Source: Tillus elongatus (Eukaryota; Arthropoda; Insecta; Coleoptera; Cleridae). From it: a DNA stretch of 64,000 nucleotides. Positions 1 through 12,231 of this stretch are shown here, piece after piece. Below the pieces are notes generated by a model. That model was given only the letters and a program-made list of their open reading frames with translations. It had not been told where the DNA came from and made no database searches. The DNA is taken from positions 18,713,971-18,777,970 of the forward strand of contig OZ023267.1 of NCBI GenBank assembly GCA_964006375.1, in the 5' to 3' direction. Numbering within the stretch: position 1 is the first letter of the stretch; every line of letters starts with the position of its first letter. A program made the translations under genes and the position numbers.

Positions 1-203
1 TTTATACTACAAATGTACCAAATTTGGTTGCCCGCACTTTGTTATTTCCGGAAATATGAATTTTTTTATAAAGAAAACACAAAATTTTCCGGGAAAACCT
101 CGTCCGATTTTTCTGGCTACCGAACTTGGCCCAGCCACTTTCAAAAGGAAGGTACTCGCCAAATTTGATTAAGATCGGTCTATTATTTTTTAAGTTATCG
201 GTA

Positions 204-293
<90 letters not shown>

Positions 294-336
294 ACGGATC
301 TTCCCGTTAGTGAATTTTTTAAAGAAAATTCACTAA
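1..336 (+). repeat. TA-unit repeat, partial copy
   Basis: This is a truncated copy of the interspersed non-coding family I call the TA-unit. It has the left module (recognisable by 'cgaactta..ccaagccact..caaaaggaaggtac'), a (TA)n array at 206-291, a shortened right module and a terminal palindrome at about 307-336 built from TAGTGAATTTT and its reverse complement. The open frames across it are reading artefacts of the dinucleotide array. The same modules recur more than ten times in the window on both strands. Confidence 0.75.
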
Positions 337-346
337 AAAAGAAAAT

Positions 347-1020
<674 letters not shown>

Positions 1021-1768
1021 AAGGAGTGTTGAGTGTTATAGTCAGATTTCAATTAAGTATCTTCTGATTAAATCAATAATCATTTCATAACGTTATTGTT
1101 ATTTTATACTTTATTCTTTGTTGTCATGTGAGGAACAGCATCCACTTTATTTAAAAATTACTTCTAGACTCTTATTTCGTATGCCCTACAGCAAACACAC
1201 AAGGAACATCAGTTGTTCGCATCGTTTTCGGTAAATGTGAGATCACAGGGCCTTATTTACGTAAAAAATTCAAATTATATTTTTATCCTATATACAACAA
1301 AAACCTGACACGAAAAACTCGACCCTATAAAATTGATCAAATAAGGGCAGTACTGAACAAAGCAGGGGTGTTCTTATCTCTGGACTTTCTTTAAACTTCG
1401 ACCTTGTAAATGTCCATCAATTTTATCGCATCTAAAAGGGGAAGGAACTGTCCGAAATATTACAGAGACTTTTTTAGCCAGAGGAAAAAAGCGAGGATTA
1501 TATATCACTGCAAGCGAAACAGGGATAATCTCGTGTACATTCTAACGGAAAATTCAGCTCTTTAACGAGCTTAATCCAAACTTTTGTTGCTTTCTCTAAT
1601 CCCTAAAGAGATCGCACCGTTTACCATGCACCACGGTCTCGATGATAGAGTAGACTAAAGATTAAATCAACTAAAGAAAGAAACTCCACGGGTAAATCCG
1701 AAATTATCTAATTTGATTTGGCGAATATGTGAAACGCACACAAACAGAATCGTTCAACAAAGAATGCT
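1021..1768. other. Unassigned AT-rich spacer
   Basis: I find no gene, RNA or repeat that I can name here. The reading frames are short and carry no recognisable motif. Confidence 0.5.
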
Positions 1769-1992
1769 AGTCTATTTAATAAAACAAATTAAAAGGACTT
1801 TTACACATTTATTGGACTGTATGCTGTTCTTGCTTTCAAAGTAGCGTATTCAGTTACAGGCTGGTTACTTTACAGATGGGCAAAATACATAGGCAGTCTG
1901 TACTTAAATAAGTAACTGTGTAAGCGAAACCGGCAGTACAATCCAATAAATATGTGAAAGTCTTCTTAATTTGTTTATATATTATTAAACAG
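1769..1992. repeat. MITE-like element with about 45-bp inverted arms
   Basis: The left arm (about 1,778-1,832) and right arm (about 1,930-1,985) are imperfect reverse complements around a short centre; both carry 'tttattggactgta'-type sequence. Length of about 200 bp, long TIRs and no ORF fit a miniature inverted-repeat element. The exact ends and TSD were not resolved. Confidence 0.6.
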
Positions 1993-2225
1993 GCCGAATA
2001 ACGCAGTTCCCGATGTGAGTAACCTCTAGAATCGAGCTAGGACGTCGCGGGTTTGAGTCCCGTATTCAGACAGTCTGTCTTTTCCACTCGAATGTGGAAA
2101 ATGCCGGCTTCTGATGAGTCATGGGTTGGGTCCTTTGTCTATATGTGTATGTAACCTCCCCCTGCACAAGTCTATGACTTCTGGGTGCGCAGTTTGTCTA
2201 CTGTGGTGTTATTATTATTATAATA
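1993..2225 (+). repeat. Probable tRNA-derived SINE
   Basis: A B-box-like Pol III element (GGTTTGAGTCCCG at about 2,048-2,060) is followed by a roughly 150-bp body and a TTA-type microsatellite tail at about 2,211-2,225. This order (tRNA-like head, body, simple tail) is typical of SINEs. No A box is convincing, so the head may be truncated or diverged. Confidence 0.5.
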
Positions 2226-2619
2226 CAGGGTTATGTAAGGATTCAGTTTTTACGTGGAATCATTACCGGTTTAAAAACACCTAGAAGACCCTCAAGCATG
2301 ATAAACAACACCAGAAACCCCATCTACATTGAATATTTCACGTTTTGGATTCAAAATAATGTTGATGAAAATTCTCTAAAATATTCTCTATCGTAAGAAG
2401 CGTACTGAGCTCCCTATAATATACGTCACGATCTAAATATTGAAAAACATTGCATTTTGTTAGGGAAAATAAACATCTCTATTGTCCTGAAATTCTAGGT
2501 AAAAAGCTGACGTAATTATGATGAAATCCAGAAAGTCGGTTAGTAAATGAACGGACGAGTCCATTATTGTGGAGGTGTGTGTATAGAAGACGTTAGTGAC
2601 TTCGCCAAGGATTTGGGCT
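2226..2619. other. Unassigned spacer
   Basis: Nothing recognisable was found between the SINE tail and the PLE relic. Confidence 0.5.
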
Positions 2620-2690
2620 CTCGTTCTATGCGATGAGCACTGATAAGTACACTTGGAGAACCCAAATCACCACAACACAACTTTTAAAGA

Positions 2691-2737
2691 CCTGACGATC
2701 GTCTCACTAACAAAGTTAGTGTCATCAGAAGATGAAA
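2691..2737 (-). ncRNA. Hammerhead ribozyme motif, family 1 (decayed core)
   Basis: On the minus strand the order is CTGATGA, a stem II of ACTAAC/GTTAGT type, then GAGAC where GAAAC is expected, then the helix III palindrome ACGATCGT-like segment and the GTC cleavage triplet. The change in the GAAA segment should abolish cleavage. It lies in the PLE-1 terminal repeat. Confidence 0.6.
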
Positions 2738-2995
2738 TTCTAGCCTAATTAACTACCAAACATCACATTTATACTACGTGGTTGGGTAAAAGACTGATGA
2801 AGAGGGGGAAGAATCAGATTTTCTGCGGTTGTAGTTTAATTCCGACCGTCCTTTTTTAAAATCCGGTTATAACATTACCCACCGAGTTTCGGAATATCTT
2901 TTATATCAACGAGGTAGTTCAAACAGCAAGCACTTAATCAGGGGCAGGGCTTGGTTTAGGGAACTTTTGCTTTTTATGGCTTCTAATTTCACCGG

Positions 2996-3280
2996 TTATC
3001 TAACATTTTTGATAAGCTTCAGATTTTCTTTATCTATGTGGTGATTATTATCCCAAGTATGTTGTACCACGCATGACTTGTCTATACTAACGTATCTCAG
3101 CTCTGCCAAATGTTCCTTCAATCTGGTTTCAATGGTTCTTCTACTCTGCTCAACGTATTTCAGATTACAACCTTTAAGACTTATTTCAAGGTTACCTGAC
3201 TTCTCAGTTACTTTATTCTTATCTTTTATATTACCTAACAAAATTTTTAAATTACTTTTTGTCGAAAGGTTAACTGCCAA
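2996..3280 (-). pseudogene. PLE-1 GIY-YIG endonuclease remnant
   Basis: The 94-residue frame retains the order expected in the GIY-YIG endonuclease at the C-terminus of Penelope-like proteins: a decayed GIY segment (KSGNLEI), a Cys-containing turn (KGCNLKYV, where YIG is usual), RRTIETRLKEHLAEL, and HTWDNNHHIDKENLKLIK. The endonuclease nicks target DNA to prime reverse transcription. Both signature tripeptides are altered and no RT domain lies upstream, so this is a dead fragment. The relic at 51,525-51,800 is a close relative. Confidence 0.75.
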
Positions 3281-3378
3281 TCAGCTTTTTAAAAAATGCT
3301 CTCGAGATTCCTTGTAATTGGAGGTTTAACACGAGGTATTAATGTGATGTTTCGTAGTTAAGTAATTTAGAAATGTTC

Positions 3379-3424
3379 ATCCTCTGCTGACGCTAACTTT
3401 GTTAGTGAAACGAGCGTCAGGTCT
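3379..3424 (+). ncRNA. Hammerhead ribozyme motif, family 1 (mutated core)
   Basis: CTGCTGA at 3,384-3,390 replaces CTGATGA. It is followed by stem II GCTAAC/GTTAGT, GAAAC, and GTC. One invariant adenosine is lost, so cleavage is unlikely. It is the inverted partner of the motif at 2,691-2,737 in the same element. Confidence 0.6.
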
Positions 3425-3607
3425 TTAAAAGATATGAAGTGGTGATCCGGTTCTATAAGTGTACTTACCTAATTCTAAATTTTCTATAATTTTATTCTGA
3501 CCAGAACTCCATAAATTTCTAAGGAACGGTCTTGCTGTGACACCCTGAATACAGATTTGAGGGACTGGAATTTCCACTCATTTGCAGACATTTTTCAAGG
3601 TTAAAAA

Positions 3608-3928
3608 GTTCTGGACGCAGCAAGTGCGTTATGGTAGTGAATTTTCATGAAATGCTTCAAATTTGAATAACTCAATTTTCTATACACTAAGAAAGTTGAA
3701 TTTTGGCATGCAGTAAGGTCTTTCCTAAGGAAACATATCCACGAAATTTCATTAAAATACCTTTGAAATTTTCAGAGCAAATTTTTTTTTTCGAAAGCAA
3801 ACCCAAAATTTTCCCGGAAAACCTTGTCTGATTTTCCTGGCTAACGAACTCATCGAAGCCATCAATAAAAAAAGGTACTTGCCGAGTTTCATCCAAATCG
3901 GTTAATTATTTTTTGAAATATCGGTTGG

Positions 3929-4026
<98 letters not shown>

Positions 4027-4155
4027 AGAACAATTAAAACTGATCCCGGATATGGGTTCTAGGGATCCCAGTTTGCGAACATTTGAAAAAATTGTGCAAA
4101 GTCTCACCATCAATACCTCTCTATTAGTGATGTTTTTGAATTAAAATTCACTAAA
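3608..4155 (+). repeat. TA-unit, complete short form
   Basis: This copy shows the short form end to end. It starts with a hairpin-forming GGACGCAGCAAGTGCG and TAGTGAATTTTCAT, then the left module, a (TA)n array (3,933-4,023), the right module ('gatcccggatatgggttctaggg') and a palindromic end at about 4,123-4,155. The TAGTGAATTTT motif near the start reappears in the terminal palindrome, so the unit has subterminal repeats at both ends. It is non-coding. Confidence 0.75.
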
Positions 4156-4439
4156 AATAAAACTTGGATTTAATTACAAAAGCATATTTTGTTGCTACTG
4201 AGATCCAGCAAATTCCTTTTAGTCATTTGAGTTATATTTGGTAAACGTATTTAACTTTATTTATCTTCACATTTGAGGAGTAACAAGTTCGTGCCCTTCA
4301 ATGTGTTCCTGGCATTAATATTATCTGCTTCACGAATTATCTACTGCTAAACCTACAATTGTTACAAGTGGGTTATTCTTTTGTTTTGGAGTAAGTCACG
4401 TACATGAACGAAGTAGGGTAAAAGCTTAGGAACCTAGAA

Positions 4440-4528
<89 letters not shown>

Positions 4529-5019
4529 CCTGACAAACTGCATGAGAAAACTCAATATCAAAATAATATAGGAAATTAATTAATGAGGAAATATTTTTTA
4601 AAAACCTGACAAAGCGGTATAAGATATTTTTAAAGTTTCATAATTTTCATTAAGTTTGTTAACACCAGATCCTTTAAAAAGACTACAAAATGTACGTACA
4701 TATATAAAAAAAAATTTTTCTGGTTTTACACAAGATTGAAAATTTTATTCAAAATAATAGCACGAGCTTTAAGATTTTGCATGGTAAAAACAATTTATTC
4801 AATTTCATTGTCAAAAGAAATCACAATCTGTGTAAGGATATAGAAAGATGCCAAAAAAAGTTTAATCAAACTTTGTACGAAAAAAAAAGATGAGAAGCTA
4901 TGACGTAGCACATTGGATAATCATATGGTCACATTTTTGTGTGTTATTAAAAAAAATACCAAAACTAACTCCAAACTGACAGATTTAATAACCTACCTAA
5001 GAATTTCTAACATATCGTG
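4156..5019. other. AT-rich spacer with one (TA)n array
   Basis: Apart from the array at 4,444-4,527, I recognise no gene or named repeat in this stretch. Confidence 0.5.
4444..4527. repeat. (TA)n microsatellite
   Basis: A pure TA dinucleotide array of about 84 bp. The flanks do not show clear TA-unit modules, so it may be the remnant of a decayed copy. Confidence 0.95.
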
Positions 5020-5320
5020 TGGCCAATTTTGACGTTTCGAATCGTGACAAGGACCTTTTGAGGAAAACCCCTTTTTTTTCTTTAAATGCCCATAACTTTT
5101 TTGTCTTTCAACTTACAGACCTAAACTTTGGTACATGGCACTTTTTATAATACAAACGCGTACCAAATTTGGCCGCCCATACTTTGTTGTTTCCAGAGAT
5201 ATAATTTTTTCCGGAAGAAAACACAAAAATTTCCGGGAAAACCCAGGCCGATTTTCCTGTATGACGAACTTATCCAAGCTACTTGCAAAAGGAAGGTACT
5301 CAAAACATTTAATCAAAAAC

Positions 5321-5487
5321 GCTAAGTGAAGATTCGAACCTGTGATGAGCACTGATAAGTACAATTGTAGAACCCAAATCACCACAACACATTTTAAAAC
5401 ACCTGACGATCGTTTTACTAACCAAGTTAACGTCATCAGAGGATGAAACATTCTGGATTCATAGAATGTTTCATCCTCCAATTGTAC
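5321..5487 (-). mobile_element. 167-bp solo PLE terminal-repeat insertion with 12-bp TSD
   Basis: The insertion is bounded by perfect copies of TTAATCAAAAAC at 5,309-5,320 and 5,488-5,499. Inside are the family 1 hammerhead and the 'acccaaatcaccacaacac' stretch of the PLE-1 terminal repeat. A perfect inverted repeat of about 16 bp (arms beginning GAGGATGAAACATTC, about 5,440-5,480) and a shorter arm around 'caattgtac' suggest a folded-back template. It resembles a PLE terminal-repeat derivative or retrozyme without coding sequence. Confidence 0.75.
5401..5446 (-). ncRNA. Hammerhead ribozyme motif, family 1 (one core change)
   Basis: On the minus strand CTGATGA is followed by a stem of GTTAAC/GTTAGT type, then AAAAC in place of GAAAC, helix III ACGATCGT and GTC. 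The substitution affects conserved G12, so activity is doubtful although the architecture is preserved. Confidence 0.6.
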
Positions 5488-5536
5488 TTAATCAAAAACT
5501 GCCCATTGTTTTTTGAGTTATCGGTGTGATACATAC

Positions 5537-5619
<83 letters not shown>

Positions 5620-5650
5620 AAATATGAAATTGACCCTGGATATGGGTGGT

Positions 5651-6297
5651 ATTGAAGTTGAACACCTTAAATTGAGGCGTAGTTTATTTATGAGGGTATA
5701 ATGATTTTTAGTAAGCCTGTATACTTTATACATGTAGGCAAAATTAAATTTATTTGCCGCAGTAACAAGTACGTTGTTTGAAATTCGAAGATATGACATC
5801 GCTATTAGCCAATTTGCCAATTAGCCAATATGAAAATTGGCTAAAAATCACCGATAGCCTACCAGGCAGTCAGCAGATTGATCAGGATAACAGTCAACTA
5901 ACTTAATTTTATAAAAGTTTGTTTTCTGGAAAACTCGTAATTTGCTAATTTGTTTTATATAAAAAAACTCTATGGTACACTCATAATATAAAGAAGCCTC
6001 CACGTCTCTGAACTCAATTAACATCATTTCATCTTCTCAAGGCAAAGCAGAAGGACAAAAGAAATAAAGTGTGCGTGTTCCATTTCTGTAGTCTCGAGTA
6101 TTCCAATTAGTAAGATTATTATAAGCCATAATTCAGTAAATATTAAAGTATCAGCTCCTAAGTAGACATTGCTTTTCTCAACAAACGTAAAACTTATAGC
6201 GAACATAATCCGTCTCATCGACCAATAGGTTCCGCTTGCTTTTTTAATTAGGCGGGATTTGACCTAATATACAAAATTAATATAAAGTAATAAAAAC

Positions 6298-6385
<88 letters not shown>

Positions 6386-7084
6386 GGTGGCGCATTGAAA
6401 ACGAAACAGACCGATTTGCGTCCAGAGAATATGTTTTGACATAAAACTCAACTTTGTCACATCAACCCCTTAAGGGTGGTGATAACAACCCTTATATTTT
6501 AAATAGGGGACATGGGTCCAGTGTTACATCATTTGAAAGCTCTTTCTTTTCTGAATTCAGCACAATAATTTTTTTGGAAGTTTTATCAACTTGTATAAAA
6601 ATTATTCTACCTACTCCTGTTTGTATTAACCTTACAATATAGGGCGTTATTGTATATTGTAATATTCTAAGATATTGGTGGAGTCGACTTTGAGGCTATC
6701 TTCTTCTTCTTTCTTGATGACGTGTGTTAGTTAACAAATGACAAAGAGTGGTGTTGTCAGATTGAACTAGGGGAGGCAGATGGCTTTTAAATATCGTAAA
6801 AATAGGAAGCTTAATATTTATACATAATAAAACGTAGTTATAGATTGCTTTTAAAGAAGTCGAATCACTTTCATTGAAATTTTTATCTATTAACATTTTT
6901 CTATCTTCAGATTCAGATGACAGTTGTCGCTGATTGTTTATTGTGACATACTTTCGTAGCCTGCCCGTTTAAAACTCAATTTGGATATTTTGTTTGCAAT
7001 GGCAGCGGAAGTCTGATGTATCTGTCTGACCTTGTCTAACATTATTGGCATCCATTCAGAGGTAATTTCAGGTCATATCGTAGA
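5651..7084. other. Unassigned region with one (TA)n array
   Basis: The stretch holds a (TA)n array at 6,299-6,381. It abuts a sequence beginning 'gggtggcgcattg' that looks like the end of another repeat, which I could not delimit. I see no convincing gene. Confidence 0.45.
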
Positions 7085-7490
7085 TTATTTATTTTTTATT
7101 TAGTTAATACTCAAAATTTACTGAACTAATTGAGTTCAAATTTGGTAGATAAGATCACTTATATGATATCTACGTGCTTGTAAAGTTTCAGTTTAATACT
7201 TCTAATCATTTAAAAGATATTGCGTTTTCAAACAGTTTTTTGCATTTTTTTTTCTAAAAATAATTGAGTGTCAAAACTGTCTAACGAACTCATCCAAGCT
7301 ATTAACCAGACGAAGGGGTTTTCCAAATTTGGTTTTGATTGGTCAAGTATTTTTGGAGTTATCGGTTGGATATAAACTTTTTAACTGACCTTGTAGTTGG
7401 GTTCTAGGGGCCCTAGTTCGCGCTAATTTGAAGAAATTTTCCAAGTCTTACCATCGATACCTCTCTATTGCTAAATTTTTTTCAAAAATT
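7085..7490 (+). repeat. TA-unit copy lacking the (TA)n array
   Basis: Left and right modules are joined directly at 'ttatcggttggatataaac', the place where other copies carry the array. The degenerate terminal palindrome lies at about 7,460-7,490. This copy shows the array is an expandable insert, not a fixed part of the unit. Confidence 0.65.
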
Positions 7491-7706
7491 CACCAAAATA
7501 CATAACTCTCGTCATAGACTAATAGCCTTCGTTTAAAATGTTGCTGAAAAACATCCACTTATATTCCACCCTGTATCTTGTAGCATGTGAGTGCAAATTT
7601 TGTTATTGTCGACTAGTCAGAAGCCTCAACAAACGTCTGTCAACCTGAAAAATTAGAGCAAATTCGGTGAACTGGTTTTAAATCTACAAACGATCAAACA
7701 GCATCT

Positions 7707-8134
7707 GTTGTTGTTGTTCGCGTTTTTTTGGCTGCGGATAATTATCCATTAGCCCATTGTCCGAGTTAATTTTTCGGTCGAGCGTTAGGTCATGCACTTC
7801 CGTATTTTTCTATACAATATTTCATCGTGGCTCCAACCATTATGTCGTTTTATTATTATTACTAATATTTTTAATATAATTAACTAGGCTAAGTACAACA
7901 ATATTCTTACAATTTAACATATTCATCCTTTTTTTTTCTTCTTTTTTTTCTTTTTTTTTCTAATTGGTCTTTTTTTCAATTTTTTAAATATTTTTTTTTA
8001 ATTTTAAGTTTTTTGTTTATTTTAAGTTTTTTTTTGTTCAGTTTTTGTTTACCAATCAGTCTGGAATACACGAGGACACGAATCGTCTAGGGACCCTTCA
8101 ACGCTCACAAAACACACACACAGACTGTGCCACG
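7707..8134 (-). mobile_element. SINE-like retroposon (family C) with 15-bp TSD
   Basis: Perfect direct repeats GATCAAACAGCATCT at 7,692-7,706 and 8,135-8,149 bracket a 428-bp insertion. On the minus strand it starts at a 'gtggcacagtctg' head, has an A-rich interior (T-rich on plus, about 7,925-8,040) and ends in a CAA-type tail. Related sequence occurs at 22,193-22,270 and 30,735-31,310. No ORF is present. Confidence 0.7.
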
Positions 8135-8336
8135 GATCAAACAGCATCTAAAATTTAAGGTGTCCCACTTCAATTGACGCAAGTTGGAATTGAGTATTGG
8201 AGATTTCCTTCGGCGTTCGTTCATTCGGCTAACTATTATTAGCATGCTAAAAAACTGATTGAAATAATAATAATACCTTTATTATCCATTTTGACAGCAT
8301 ACAAGCTACATTGGATTTGTCAGCCTTTTACAATAA

Positions 8337-9643
8337 TTAATTTTTCACTACATTAAAATATTCATTTAACGTATAAAAACACTGGTCAGATAGAAAAGAA
8401 GAAACTTGACTTTTAAACACCTTAATATTTTGGATATTTTTTAAATTATTAGGAAGATGATTAAATATTTTTAATCCAATACAGTTTGGAGAGTCTTTTA
8501 TCATCTTAGTTCTAGCATACGGAACATAAAAGTTACAAGCCTGTCTGGTACTAAAGGTATGAACATCACTGTTTAGTCTAAATTTATCACTATTTTTAAA
8601 AACATATATACACAACTCTAAAATATATAAACATACCACAGTTAAAATTTTATGATCAGAAAAGTAGGCCCGGCATGACGTCATCTTTCCTATGTTGAAA
8701 ATAGAGCGTATTATTCTTTTTTGAGCGATAAAGACATCATGCAGCAAGGTAGAATTACCCCACAGACATATACCGTACCTCAGTCTAGAATCAATATAAC
8801 TGTAGTATAAAGATATTAGTTGCTTTTCAGTCAAAACATTTCTTATATTTATAAATAAAAAATTAAGACATGCAAGCCTTGAAACCAATGTCGTACAGTG
8901 CAACTTCCAGTTGAGATGTTCATCAACGTGTACTCCAAGGAACTTGTAGTTTTGACACACGTTAGGTAAGTATTGTCAACACCCACACTAAGTATATCAA
9001 CTTCCCTCTGACGCGGATGAAATCTCACCATCTGTGTCTTCGAAGAATTAAAATATATTAGACACCGAGAGAACCAACTCCTTAAGTTATTAAAAATGTG
9101 ATTACATTTATTATTCAAAGCATCCTCTGTCTTTTCAGAAACGATTAGAGACCTATCATCCGCATACAGAGTAAAATGCGCATCAGGGGATACTTTATCA
9201 AGCTCATTGACGTAAAGGGTAAAAAGAATAGGGCCCAGTACTGAGCCCTGAGGCACACCAGTAGGAACAACAACACGCTCAGAACATACCCTACTTAGTC
9301 GTTCTGATGTCTTGAACTTTATCTCAGTATACTGTTCTCTGTTCGTCAGGTAAGAGTCAATCCAGCCAAGCGCATTACCTCTCAAACCATAACAATAAAG
9401 CCTGTCACACAGTATCCTATGGTCAACACAATCGAAGGCCCTGCTCAGATCACAAAAAATCCCAACAGGGCACTCACCAGCCTCCAAACAAGTGACTAAG
9501 CCCTGATATAAGTCAATGAGAGCCGTTGCAGTGGAGTGGCCTTCTCTAAAGCCATGCTGACAGGCAGACAATATACCACACGACTGCAAAAATTGTTCCA
9601 AGCGATTTAGATAGCTACATTCAAATACCTTTAAAAAAGTCAT
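8337..9643 (-). pseudogene. LINE reverse transcriptase (frameshifted)
   Basis: The upper frame (9,643-8,849) contains RT motifs in order: QHGFREGHSTATALIDLY, motif A IFCDLSRAFDCVDH with both aspartates, motif B TGVPQGSVLGPILFTLYVN, and motif C LYADD. The reading then shifts near 8,960 into a second frame (8,960-8,337) carrying the thumb and C-terminus (YKFLGVHVDEHLNWKLH, YGICLWGNS). The enzyme would copy the element RNA at a nicked target. The catalytic residues survive, so the frameshifts may be the main lesions. It continues from the frame at 9,800-10,732 across another break near 9,655. Confidence 0.85.
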
Positions 9644-9799
9644 AGATAATGTAATCAGCCGTTGTTCAAATTAGTTGGATCATTCTTTTTAATTAAAGGA
9701 AAGCCCTTACCAACCTTTAGGTCACTAGGAAAGATACCCGACTCAAATGAAAGATTTACCAAGCAGGTAAGAGGCTTTATAATATGTCTTAAAACTTTC

Positions 9800-10732
9800 T
9801 TAACTAAAAAAGGTGGAATTTCGTCTCGACCGCACGAAGACTTGTTTTTTATTTTTTTTTATTAACAAAATATACAACTCGTCTTCACTAAGAGGCAGTA
9901 AATACATTGTTTTGTTATTAGGTTTTGTCGAAACGTTTAAAGGAGGTAAGTCCTTAGGAATGTTTTTGATGATATTTATAGGTGCTTCTACAGAGAACGA
10001 ATTGAATAAGTTAGCGATTTCCCGTGGATCGGTAACTAGCCTCTCTTCGTGTCGTATTACAATATTGTTATGTTCATTGACCTGCTTGCCTTTTAGTTCC
10101 GAAATCAGATGCCATGCGGCTTTAGTCGGATTGTCAGAAGCCAGAATCCTATGTTGGCAAAAATTCCTTTTAGTACATCTTAGAAGTTTTTTATGAGCAG
10201 CCCTTGCAGCCCTGTAAGAATCATCCACCTGAGGAGAAACACTTCTCAATAAAAATAAGTCTTTAAGTCTTGAACTAGAGGCTCTGACCTCAGAAGTAAC
10301 CCACTCACGGCCCTTTGATTGTTTCCTATATATCTTACGTAGTGGAAAATATAAATGAAAGTAATAAAGAAACAATTCATGAAAATTCTTATACCCCTCA
10401 TCAATGTTGCTGGCAGCAAAAACATTTTCCCAATTTTCACCAATAAGGGCACTCTCAAAGTGAAAAATAGATTCCTCATCAACAACTCGCGTCAAAGAAA
10501 CAGCGCTGTGATTCGATTCAACTGAAGCTGTGTCAAGCTCCAACAACACTGTCATGTGGTCAGAAATATTATTGCCAGTCGCAAGGCAGGCACCCTTGCT
10601 AGAAAAATTAAGAAAAGCATTGTCGATGGTACTAAGAGTATTATCCGTTACTCTGGTAGGCCACCCAACTACATGAGTCATATTAAAACATTTTAGCATG
10701 TTAGACAACATATCAAATAAAACTAGAAGCAC
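9800..10732 (-). pseudogene. LINE endonuclease C-terminus and RT N-terminal linker
   Basis: The 310-residue frame starts inside an APE-type endonuclease: STIDNAFLN and ISDHMTVLLEL match its last conserved block (the SDH motif). It continues through the basic linker that precedes RT in Jockey/CR1-type ORF2. The frame ends at a run of T (A on the coding strand) near 9,850, a likely slippage or sequencing-sensitive site. The catalytic N-terminal half of the endonuclease is absent. Confidence 0.75.
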
Positions 10733-10735
10733 ATT

Positions 10736-12020
10736 TCCTGAACAGTATATGAAGTAGTGCAGATACTGCTGAGCATGGCAAATATCTTGAGAAACATGCA
10801 GCGATGTGAAAAATTAGTATTATAACAGGAGCATGTGGTGATATTGAAAATTTATGTTGAAGTGGAAAACTTCGTTAGTTCGTCGAATTAAGATATTAGA
10901 CGCAATCCAGAAACATGGTCACGCCTTAGAAACAATTTTTCTCACTTCAAGGCATTTACAGTTTTTATCAATTTAACTTTGTCTACTTTATCTGAGGCGT
11001 GCGAGTCATCGAATTTCGATCAAAACTTTCCTGGCTTGTTGGCTAACACTTACAAGATATCGATCGGTTTTCTTTCCACCCGAATCAACACACTATATTG
11101 ACCACATTAGTCCCACGGCTTGATCAAATTTATAACAAGAAAAACTTATAACCTTCCTAAGTTACAAGATGTTCTATATGTATAGTACAAAATAAGTTTA
11201 TATTATGTACTTGCTTGTACCAAGTTAGTACTAATATTTCTATGTTAAAATTAACAGCTCCAGAGATATGGATGTATCTCTGGCTAGCCGCTGTAAAGAT
11301 ACAGGCAGCGCAAAATTGTCAACTAAACTCATTAAAATTTGAGCGATTTTTTTTACATAATGATCGAACACGTCAACTCTAGTTTTCAAAAATACAAATT
11401 TTTGTATATAAACAGTGTGTCCCAAACTGGATGGGAATGTATTGCTATCTCCGTTATTATTAGAGATACGAAGACGGTTAGATTAGCAATGTTTTGTACA
11501 ATTTCATACTAGTTCCAAATATAACTTGTATTTTGCCCTACCTCTTTTCGTTTTCGAGTTATTTTGAAAAAAACAAAATTTGTCGATTTTTTTTCCTTTA
11601 ATATCTAAGTAGGCGTTGATCTGACATGTCTAAGACTTGCACATTATCAGGACACTTTTTACAGAGTAATCTTTTTGTGCTATTCTCAACTTTGGATTGT
11701 CATTTGTTTTTGAGCTACAGGTATCAACGTTTGTTTTTATTATGGCAGCCATTTGGATTTTTTGCTTATGTGATGCTTGAGAAATCTTGTAATTGCACTG
11801 ACAATTTCGAGAAAACCCGTTTTGAGGATAGCAGGCTATGAAATCCAATACCAGAAAACAAATGACAAAATAAAGAGGTCAAAAAGTAGTAGGCCATGGA
11901 GTCCAACAATAAACTTCTATTTTTAACATAATTTTCCGTAATGATTCACGATAAAAAATTGGAACATTGAGCACACCAATGAATCGGCCCATTATTACAA
12001 ATATTTTACACTACAACATT
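10736..12020. other. Unassigned region
   Basis: I see no recognisable gene. A sequence 'cagtgtgtcccaaactgg' at 11,408-11,425 resembles a DNA-transposon terminal repeat, but I found no partner end. Confidence 0.45.
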
Positions 12021-12231
12021 AACACTAAGTGAGTGGTGGACGTGCCGCCACCTAGTTGCGGAACCAAGTAGTATTTTGTCACGCCAGCTCAAAATAACAC
12101 AAAGTGTTAAAAAAATAGACTGTATACATCTAACTAACAATTTAGTAAATTGTTAGCTCTGGCCCATTTCTACCATAATATAGGGACAAAGTATGTAAGG
12201 CTAGATGCATTCTCGTATCTCGTAACAATTA

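Larger units (their letters stand above)
2620..3475 (-). mobile_element. Penelope-like element relic (PLE-1) with inverted terminal repeats
   Basis: Two inverted copies of one terminal sequence flank a decayed GIY-YIG endonuclease. The sequence comprises a hammerhead-like motif plus the stretch around 'cccaaatcaccacaacac'. The left terminal sequence ends at about 2,740 and the right starts at about 3,376. Inverted terminal repeats carrying hammerheads are a known PLE feature. The reverse transcriptase is missing, so this is an internally deleted, inactive copy. A second relic of the same family lies at 51,525-51,995. Confidence 0.75.
5020..5650 (+). repeat. TA-unit copy split by a ribozyme-bearing insertion
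   Basis: Modules run in the usual order to a (TA)n array at 5,539-5,613. The right module stops soon after 'ggatatgggt' (about 5,650). The left module is interrupted at 5,321-5,487 by a 167-bp element flanked by a 12-bp TSD. Confidence 0.7.
8262..10735 (-). mobile_element. Non-LTR retrotransposon of the Jockey/CR1 group, 5'-truncated
   Basis: The element reads from about 10,735 down to a 3' end with an AATAAAG-like signal and a TATTAT-type tail (about 8,262-8,290). It retains the endonuclease C-terminus, the reverse transcriptase and a thumb/C-terminal region, spread over three frames. The short microsatellite tail is typical of CR1-related LINEs. The 5' UTR and most of the endonuclease are missing. 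Confidence 0.8.

Noticed and set aside
3608..4155. Classical Helitron
   Set aside because: The ends do not show 5'-TC and 3'-CTRR, and no Rep/helicase is present; only a looser Helentron-like hypothesis is kept.
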